Positions 58,324-64,000 of a stretch of 64,000 bases of DNA are shown piece by piece. The notes beneath the pieces were generated by a model. It did not search any database, was not told the DNA's origin, and saw only the letters and a program-made list of their open reading frames with translations. The stretch's first letter is position 1. Each line of letters opens with the position of its first letter. Made by a program: the position numbers and the translations under genes. This stretch comes from Spirosoma panaciterrae DSM 21099 (GTDB lineage: Bacteria; Bacteroidota; Bacteroidia; Cytophagales; Spirosomataceae). The stretch is taken from positions 248,001 to 312,000 of the forward strand of contig NZ_KB893195.1 of assembly GCF_000374025.1 (NCBI RefSeq), in the 5' to 3' direction.

Positions 58324-61300
58324 GTATACGGTAATGTAATGGTAAATACTGAGCCTTCTCCCTCTTTAGAGTCTACTTCCAGTATCCCGCCATGCCCCTT
58401 CGTCACAATATCATAGCTCAATGACAGCCCCAACCCAGTTCCCTGCCCTGTGGGTTTGGTGGTAAAAAACGGTTGAAAGACTTTTGTGCGTATGGCTTCT
58501 GGGATACCCGTCCCATTGTCAGTCACTCGAATAATCGATGCGTTATCCATCTTCTGCGTCTTGATACAGACTGTCGGTTCATAATCCATTCCGACGGTCT
58601 GTTTTTGTTTCTGCTGAACGGCATAAAACGCGTTATTCAGGACATTCAATACCACTCGGCCGATATCCTGAGAAATCAGATTGATCTTTCTAATGTTCGA
58701 ATCAAAATCGGTCTGGATCGTAACGTTGAACGATTGGTCTTTGGCACGTAAGCCATGATAACTGAGTCGGATGTATTCGTTGATCAGGACATTGATGTCA
58801 GTGGGTTCCTTACGACCACTACTGATCCGACTGTGCTGCAACATACCTTTCACAATGGAATCAGCCCGTTTGCCATGGTGGTTTATTTTGCCCAGGTTTT
58901 GCTTAATATCCTCCACAATGGCTTTTACTTCCTCATAATTGCCCATAGCCATTTCCTGGTTGAGTTCATCCAACATTTCTATGCTTACCTCCGAGAAGTT
59001 ATTGACGAAGTTGAGCGGATTCTGAATTTCGTGGGCAATACCAGCTGTCAACTCCCCCAAACTGGCCATTTTTTCAGCCTGGATAAGTTGTTTTTGTGTA
59101 GATTTCAATTCGGTCAGCGCGTCTTCCGCTCGTTTTTTGGCTGTTTTCAAAGCAATCAGGTCAAGCTCCGCCTGAACAGCATGGGCTTCTGCTAGTTGCA
59201 GGTCATTGAAGCGCGTATAGGTAAGATTAAAAACGGCAGCAAACCGTTCGAGCAACGCCAAAGTCGATGCCGGTTGTTCGTCCGGAGCTGCTATACCAAT
59301 TAACCCCTGGCCAAAATAGGCAATGTATTGTACCCGGCGTTTCTGTTGCAATCCCCCTTTAAACGGCACCCGAAGCACCTCACCCAGGTAATGCAGGTAG
59401 TCCTCCAGTTCTTTCCCCTGCATGTCGATGATTATGGATTTTTTCTGTTGCTGCCAACCTGCATACATTTTCTGTACGGAGCTGTTTCTCGACACCTTCA
59501 GCACAAACGATGTCTCCACTTTGCTGCCATCTTCGTTGGTTGCCCAGGCTTCCATATCGCCACTTTCGCCGTTTATAATGCCTATAAACAGCCGGTTAGG
59601 AGCAATGCCTAGGTCGATCAATTGCTTAAAAAGTACGGCAGCCGTTTCGGCCAGCTCCGTACTTTTTTGCATGGCCAGCGTGCGACTTCGTACCCGCTCC
59701 AAAGCCGCTTCAATCTGCGCTTCCCGCGCTTGGGCTTCGGCTTGTTTCAAATCATTGAAACGTGTATACGTAAGGTCGAAAACGTTAGCGAATCGTTCAA
59801 AAATGGGATGAAAAGCAGGGCAAGGCTCCTCCGTGATGAACAGCAAATACCCGCTTGAAAAAAAAGCTATGTTGTGTACCTGTCGTTCCGGCGTTTTGAT
59901 GCCGGCTGCTTCTGATTTCCGAAAGGCTTCGTCCAGGAGGGGAAACGACCATAAAAATTGATAATGTTTCTTAAGTGCTTCGCCTGTCAGGTCATCTTCG
60001 AGAAAAGATTTTTTGGATGCCCAGGCTTCATAAATACGTTGGTGCTGTTCGTACGTATGGATAGGCTTTTCAAAAGGAGGGTTAATTTCCCCAGTTGGGT
60101 TACACATGAATGAGACCACATGCTGATGGTCTTTATCCCATATATTAAAGCCACTCGCATAGGTCAGCACGCCTAACTGTTTTATTTGCTCAAACAAGAG
60201 CACGGCCACTCCTCCAAATTCATCACTACTGTGCATAGCCATCGTTCGGGCCCGTACACGCTCCAATGCCGCTTCAATCGTTGCCTCTCTGGCCTGCGCT
60301 TCGGCTAAGGCAATATCCAGATACCGCCGATACGTCAATTGAAATACATTCCTGAACCGTTTTATCAAACCAATTTCCTGCTCACTCAGCGGGTTATACG
60401 TCGAAATACCCAGTGCAACCGGCCCCAAGGAATACCAGTAGTAGTTTAATGAAGAGGCTTCGGCAAGGTAGGTGTCGACAAACTGGTTCGTTGTTTTCTG
60501 ATGCTCAAACCAGTCTTTCAGTTCATTTCCTGTCAGGCTGCGAAAAAAAAACTCCTCCGGACCACCCAGCATCTGCGTCACAAATGCCTTTGTCATGGGA
60601 TGGAGTCGGTAATCGACTTCGGTAATTAACGTCTTGTCATGCTTCGTATAAAATTCGTAGTTTACATACGTTCCTTTATTTTCATAGATGATCGCTGTCT
60701 GCACATTCCGAATATCCTGTAGGTTCAGTAAGGCTAATTGCGCCGAAATGGTCCGGCATACTGTCAGCATATCCTCAGCCTTACTGATCGCCATAGCCAC
60801 GGTTCTGACCCGCTCCAGAGCGGCCTCAATTTCCAGCTCCCGATTTTTAGCAACCAGATCGGCAGTTCGTTCGACCACCAGTTTTTCCAGCTCGTTGGCT
60901 TTTTGCTTCCATTCCTCAATGCCAAACGTATCGACATCACTTTGCACGTTTTCGGGCTTTGAAGCGTGCCAGTGTATTGCTTTCCATTGCCCGGCACTCC
61001 ATGCGTAGGTAATCGTAAACCGCAACAATAAGGGCACCACCATATCGCCAACGGTCAGCGTCAACTGTAAATCATCTGCATAAGCAGCCGCCTTGCCATC
61101 GGCAAAAACCCGACGTAACACAGGTATATAAGAGTACGACAACTGCATACCAGCGGACTGTTCCTGTTGCCGGGCAATGAGTTCACGTAATCCATTGAGG
61201 GAGGTTATCTTTTCATCAATTGTAGTCCCGTAGCCCATGATGTCGGGTACGGCGACTTCATCGATCAATTCGGGAGACTCCACACCCAGCCCCATGGCGA

Positions 61301-61343
61301 GAAATCGCTGGTGGATTTCATTCAAACGTTCTTCCCGGTTCAT
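58320..61343 (-). CDS. Large hybrid-input histidine kinase with three tandem sensor modules
   Basis: A 1007-residue cytoplasmic kinase. The N-terminal ~140 residues form an NTF2/SnoaL-like cone (VPDIMGYGTTIDEKITSLNG). Three similar sensor modules of about 160 residues follow, each introduced by a coil with EAALERVRxRTMAM and ending in FxLTYTRFNDL. HisKA has His771 in LTAGIAHEIQNPLNFVNNFS; the HATPase has NVLNNAFYAVQ and DNGTGIPEAI. No response-regulator gene is adjacent, so it is an orphan kinase. The input ligands are unknown. Confidence 0.88.
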   Translation of the reverse strand: MNREERLNEIHQRFLAMGLGVESPELIDEVAVPDIMGYGTTIDEKITSLNGLRELIARQQEQSAGMQLSYSYIPVLRRVFADGKAAAYADDLQLTLTVGDMVVPLLLRFTITYAWSAGQWKAIHWHASKPENVQSDVDTFGIEEWKQKANELEKLVVERTADLVAKNRELEIEAALERVRTVAMAISKAEDMLTVCRTISAQLALLNLQDIRNVQTAIIYENKGTYVNYEFYTKHDKTLITEVDYRLHPMTKAFVTQMLGGPEEFFFRSLTGNELKDWFEHQKTTNQFVDTYLAEASSLNYYWYSLGPVALGISTYNPLSEQEIGLIKRFRNVFQLTYRRYLDIALAEAQAREATIEAALERVRARTMAMHSSDEFGGVAVLLFEQIKQLGVLTYASGFNIWDKDHQHVVSFMCNPTGEINPPFEKPIHTYEQHQRIYEAWASKKSFLEDDLTGEALKKHYQFLWSFPLLDEAFRKSEAAGIKTPERQVHNIAFFSSGYLLFITEEPCPAFHPIFERFANVFDLTYTRFNDLKQAEAQAREAQIEAALERVRSRTLAMQKSTELAETAAVLFKQLIDLGIAPNRLFIGIINGESGDMEAWATNEDGSKVETSFVLKVSRNSSVQKMYAGWQQQKKSIIIDMQGKELEDYLHYLGEVLRVPFKGGLQQKRRVQYIAYFGQGLIGIAAPDEQPASTLALLERFAAVFNLTYTRFNDLQLAEAHAVQAELDLIALKTAKKRAEDALTELKSTQKQLIQAEKMASLGELTAGIAHEIQNPLNFVNNFSEVSIEMLDELNQEMAMGNYEEVKAIVEDIKQNLGKINHHGKRADSIVKGMLQHSRISSGRKEPTDINVLINEYIRLSYHGLRAKDQSFNVTIQTDFDSNIRKINLISQDIGRVVLNVLNNAFYAVQQKQKQTVGMDYEPTVCIKTQKMDNASIIRVTDNGTGIPEAIRTKVFQPFFTTKPTGQGTGLGLSLSYDIVTKGHGGILEVDSKEGEGSVFTITLPYT

Positions 61344-61528
61344 GGTAATTTATTGGCCGAAATAGACATATGCTAACTGCTCCGTAAGTTATAAAAAACG
61401 AAGGATTTCGACCAACGTTTGTACCCCACGAAGCCGCCTGAATTTCAACACCTTAGGCTTAAGGACAACTACCGCTGGTTTGTTGTTCACATTAGCTACT
61501 ATCGAACGGCAAACCTCAAACCGAAAGC

Positions 61529-62551
61529 TTATTTTCGCAACGACGATCCCCGTACCATAAGCTGGGTTTCCATAACTTTGGTTTCTTTCGGCACATTCTC
61601 ATCAACCGCATCAAGCTCGCGGAGCAGCAGCCGCACGGTCTCGGTTCCCATCTCCTGAATAGGCTGGTTTACACTAGTTAAAGTCGGTGAAAACAGGGCC
61701 GATACAGGTTCGTTGTTGAAACTCACAATCGCCACATCGTCGGGAATGCGAATGCCCTTTTGGTTCATGGCATACATGGCCGAAAAAGCCATCCGGTCAC
61801 TGATAATGACTACACCATCGGGAGGATGAGGAAGGCTCATCATGGCCAGTGTTTGCATGATCGCACTTTCGGTTGTGTAATCGCAGTGAAATACATACGT
61901 ATCGCCAACCTGCAGATCATGCTTTTCCAGGGCAGCCTTATAACCTGCTATCCGCTGATTACTCAGAACCAGTTGCGTAGGTCCGGCCAGAAAGCCAATC
62001 CGACGGCACCCATTCTCGATCAGGTGTTCGGTTGCTTTGAAGGCCGCAGCATGATTATCGACAATCACTTTCGAGACATTGATACTTTCGGCATAACGAT
62101 CAAACAATACCAGCGGAATGTTCTTCCGAACCAGCCGCTCTACATGCTCATAATTGTCGGTATCGCGGGATAGCGAAATAATAAACCCTTCGACCTGACT
62201 TCGCATCAGGTTCTGAATATTGGTGATTTCGCGCAGATACGATTCGTTGGTCTGACAGACCAGTACGCTATACCCCGCCTGCAAAGCCGCTTCTTCGATG
62301 CTGTTCAGCATGGCCGAGAAGTAATAATAGCTCAGGTTCGGGACAATCACGCCAATCGTTTTGGTTCGGCTTTTTGCCAGATTTTTGGCTAATTGATTGG
62401 GTTGATAATCCAACTCTTCGGCCAGTTTCAAGACCGCGTTTCGCGTGTCGGGATGGATTTCGGGCATACCACGCAACGCCCGCGAAACGGTCGAAATCGA
62501 GATATTCAGCGAACGGGCAATATCTTTTATCGTGACAGGGGTGTTTTTCAT
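61529..62551 (-). CDS. LacI-family transcriptional regulator
   Basis: A 340-residue repressor. The N-terminal helix-turn-helix and hinge are TIKDIARSLNISISTVSRAL and LAEELDYQPNQLAKNLAKS, followed by a periplasmic-binding-like effector domain (TIGVIVPNLSYYYFSAMLNS). Bacteroidota LacI regulators usually bind sugars and control polysaccharide or sugar genes. A palindromic site lies in its upstream region, suggesting autoregulation, and a similar half-site is upstream of the pectate lyase gene. Confidence 0.93.
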   Translation of the reverse strand: MKNTPVTIKDIARSLNISISTVSRALRGMPEIHPDTRNAVLKLAEELDYQPNQLAKNLAKSRTKTIGVIVPNLSYYYFSAMLNSIEEAALQAGYSVLVCQTNESYLREITNIQNLMRSQVEGFIISLSRDTDNYEHVERLVRKNIPLVLFDRYAESINVSKVIVDNHAAAFKATEHLIENGCRRIGFLAGPTQLVLSNQRIAGYKAALEKHDLQVGDTYVFHCDYTTESAIMQTLAMMSLPHPPDGVVIISDRMAFSAMYAMNQKGIRIPDDVAIVSFNNEPVSALFSPTLTSVNQPIQEMGTETVRLLLRELDAVDENVPKETKVMETQLMVRGSSLRK

Positions 62552-62977
62552 GCCGACCAGAAACCAATTACCAATTATAACTTTTAGAAGAAAGTCTTCC
62601 CAAGATACTTCAAACCGACTAAAATGCCAGTAAAACTCATGTGCAATTTAGTTTAAAAAAATTTAAACATTTCAAGTCAGTGTTATTTTATGCAAACGTT
62701 TGCGGTAGCGTTTGCGGAATCGATTGCATAAAACAAAGTGATTTCAGGCGCCAAAACGCCTTGACAAGTTGTACTAAGAAAGTATATTAGTATATAATAC
62801 CCAGAAAAACAGCCATACGTATCCTTTATCAGGCTTGGAACTGATCTGGCCCCTTAAAGCCAGGAATTGTACTTTACCCTGAAAAGACATCAACTGTATT
62901 TTCGCCATATAGTTGCTGCGCTGGCGTAACCTGTTTGACACGGTATGACTTGTATACTCTTTTCCTGACATACGATT
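62552..62977. other. Divergent intergenic region between lacI and the sigma-factor gene
   Basis: 426 nt holding the nested operator (62686-62733) and a sequence TTGACA-N16-TATATT (62761-62788) that resembles a sigma-70 promoter for the sigma-factor gene. A 65-codon minus-strand frame here has no protein-like features and is not called. Confidence 0.5.
62686..62733. promoter_or_regulatory. Nested palindromic LacI-type operator upstream of the lacI gene
   Basis: TTTTATGCAA (62686-62695) and TTGCATAAAA (62724-62733) are a perfect outer inverted repeat. Inside lies GCAAACGTTTGC (62692-62703), a perfect 12-bp palindrome of LacI-operator type, followed by a second half GCGTTTGCGGA. It is about 140 nt upstream of the lacI start codon and 245 nt from the divergent sigma-factor gene, so it could act on both. 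Confidence 0.65.
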
Positions 62978-63571
62978 ATGGCTAGGTTAGCCTTGGTTCC
63001 TACTGATGAAGTCCTACTTGCTCAACTCTGGCTACGGTTCAAAGCGGGCGATGGGCAGGCGTTTAATCAATTAATCCAGAAACGTTACCGGGTACTGTTT
63101 ACCTATGCTACTCGTTTTACCCAAGACCGCGAATTAATCAAAGACTGCCTTCAGGAACTGTTTCTGGAGCTTTGGTATCGACGAACGAACCTGGTCGACA
63201 CATCCTACGTGACCATTTACCTCATCAAAGCCCTGCGAAACAACCTGTTTCGGCTCCTTAAAAAAGAAACAGGCCGGGAAATGCTGCTCGATGACTGGGA
63301 GGCAACTGGCGCCTTTCTGACCGATGGCCGGACTCACGAAAATGATTTGATCATTGACGAATTCTGTTCGGAAAAGGAAGTCCGCCTGCGGCAGCTCATC
63401 GACCAGCTTCCAGCGCGGCAACAGGAGGTCATCTTCCTCAAATTTTACAAAGGTCTGTCGAACGAAACCATCGCCCAGATGATGGATGTGGAGCGCCAGA
63501 CCGTCGCCAATTTTCTGTACCGAGCCCTGGGAACCATGAAATCAACCCTACGAACTCAGGCGTTTGCATAA
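62978..63571 (+). CDS. ECF-family RNA polymerase sigma factor
   Basis: A 197-residue sigma factor. Region 2 shows LIKDCLQELFLELWYRR and region 4 shows LPARQQEVIFLKFYKGLS with IAQMMDVERQTVANFLYRA, the recognition helix. Bacteroidota ECF factors of this type usually pair with a FecR anti-sigma factor and a TonB receptor with an STN domain; neither follows here. The next gene is a lipoprotein at the window edge. The STN-receptor at 37.9 kb is a speculative partner. Confidence 0.88.
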   Translation: MARLALVPTDEVLLAQLWLRFKAGDGQAFNQLIQKRYRVLFTYATRFTQDRELIKDCLQELFLELWYRRTNLVDTSYVTIYLIKALRNNLFRLLKKETGREMLLDDWEATGAFLTDGRTHENDLIIDEFCSEKEVRLRQLIDQLPARQQEVIFLKFYKGLSNETIAQMMDVERQTVANFLYRALGTMKSTLRTQAFA

Positions 63572-63581
63572 ATTATTGAGT

Positions 63582-63670
63582 GATTGAGCGATTGAATGGT
63601 TGAGTGAAGGAAGACGCACCACTCAACCATTCAATCATTCAATCATTCAATCATTCATTCACTCAACAAC
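63582..63670. repeat. Intergenic inverted repeat, word family B
   Basis: GATTGAGCGATTGAATGG and GTTGAGTG on the left (63582-63606) pair with the right arm 63620-63644 at 23 of 25 positions. The right side then continues with three more CATTCAATCATT words and CTCATTCGCTC, so the array is longer on the right. It starts 11 nt after the sigma-factor stop codon. Confidence 0.8.
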
Positions 63671-63748
63671 TCATTCGCTCAATCATCCACGTCGGATTTG
63701 TGTAAAACAACCTCTTATTTGTGCATTTATCTTCGCTGAATAAAATCC

Positions 63749-63756
63749 TATTTTTG
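63749..63756 (+). promoter_or_regulatory. Bacteroidota-type -7 box before the lipoprotein gene
   Basis: TATTTTTG matches TAnnTTTG exactly, 95 nt before the lipoprotein ATG. A clear -33 box is not seen. Confidence 0.4.
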
Positions 63757-63850
63757 CTCTCGATTAGTCAATATAATAGTCGGTAACTACCTGCAGCTTT
63801 TGACCGTTATTTCGCGGATTGGCTGCCGATAGCTACTTAGTCGGGAGCCT

Positions 63851-64000
63851 ATGCAACGAATATCGCGCTTATCGTTTATCCATCCCTACCCCTTACTGCT
63901 GGCCAGCCTGATCGGTTTTTGCGCTGTCGGTTTCCTGCAAAGCTGTAGTCATGTCGACAAGCCCGTCGCTATTTTGCAGTTGGCCGATAAGCTTCCCGAA
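63851..64000 (+). CDS. Lipoprotein, N-terminal fragment (continues past the window)
   Basis: An ATG at 63851 starts an open frame to the window edge (50 codons). The N-terminus (LLLASLIGFCAVGF) ends in a lipobox around Cys38 (LQSC), then SHVDKPVAILQLADKLPE. Bacteroidota lipoproteins with such a start often carry planctomycete-type cytochrome c and PSD1 domains, but nothing of those domains is visible here, so the family is only a guess. Confidence 0.55.
   Translation, partial: MQRISRLSFIHPYPLLLASLIGFCAVGFLQSCSHVDKPVAILQLADKLPE

Noticed and set aside
62774..62971. 65-codon minus-strand open frame upstream of the sigma-factor gene
   Set aside because: Covers the probable promoter of the divergent gene and has no protein-like pattern.
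63582..63690. Possible CRISPR-like array of CATTCAATCATT words
   Set aside because: No unique spacers of constant length; the words form an inverted repeat like those elsewhere in the window.

Overview
The window looks like chromosome of a Bacteroidota bacterium of the order Cytophagales, most like Spirosoma or a close relative (inference from protein style, not a database match). The signs are DUF4249 lipoproteins next to a TonB-dependent receptor with an STN domain, PadR-controlled orphan FtsX-type permeases, a Nudix-type arabinose regulator, several TAnnTTTG-like -7 boxes, no obvious Shine-Dalgarno sequences, and many secreted carbohydrate enzymes. I see no rRNA, tRNA, CRISPR array, prophage or insertion sequence.

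Layout. 1-1.6 kb: 3' part of an AbiEii-type toxin gene and an AraC-type regulator. 1.7-4.9 kb: PadR regulator plus one orphan FtsX-type permease. 5-7.6 kb: secreted alpha/beta hydrolase, OmpA-family protein and a possible small secreted peptide. 7.9-10.5 kb: TPR sensor kinase with a NarL-type response regulator. 10.5-21.7 kb (minus strand): a second PadR gene followed by four tandem FtsX-type permeases. 22-24.7 kb: OsmC-family protein and a PL1-type pectate lyase. 25-32.8 kb: arabinan/arabinose utilisation (Nudix regulator, ribulokinase, arabinose isomerase, GH51 arabinofuranosidase, ribulose-5-phosphate epimerase, aldose epimerase). 32.9-37 kb: methyltransferase, a minus-strand RidA / D-threonine-aldolase-like / dipeptidase operon, and a VOC protein. 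37.1-45.4 kb: a five-gene outer-membrane module (unknown secreted protein, TonB-dependent receptor, two DUF4249 lipoproteins, MG2-like protein). 45.5-53.2 kb: GH106-type rhamnosidase, GH43-like hydrolase, PQQ/cytochrome c dehydrogenase, ROK kinase, SIS protein. 53.2-54.0 kb: an AT-rich patch with two small minus-strand genes. 54-58.3 kb: two secreted peptidases (M14, M20). 58.3-64 kb: a large multi-module histidine kinase, a LacI regulator with a palindromic operator, an ECF sigma factor, and the start of a lipoprotein gene at the right edge.

How it fits together. PL1, GH51, GH106 and the GH43-like enzyme would open pectin side chains outside the cytoplasm. Arabinose would be epimerised by the aldose epimerase and sent through AraA, AraB and AraD to xylulose 5-phosphate under AraR control. 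No dedicated arabinose transporter lies in the window. A LacI-type operator half resembles a site upstream of the pectate lyase gene.

Two signals stand out beyond the genes. First, both PadR/FtsX loci carry the same double dyad, TGTnC-N6-GGACA twice with 21 bp periodicity, 54-63 bp upstream of a TGG-N8-TTG box. This looks like an enhancer plus a sigma-54-like promoter. Second, at least six sequence families of long imperfect-to-perfect inverted repeats built from short repeated words sit directly after stop codons through the whole window; one has 39-bp perfect arms and begins in the stop codon itself.
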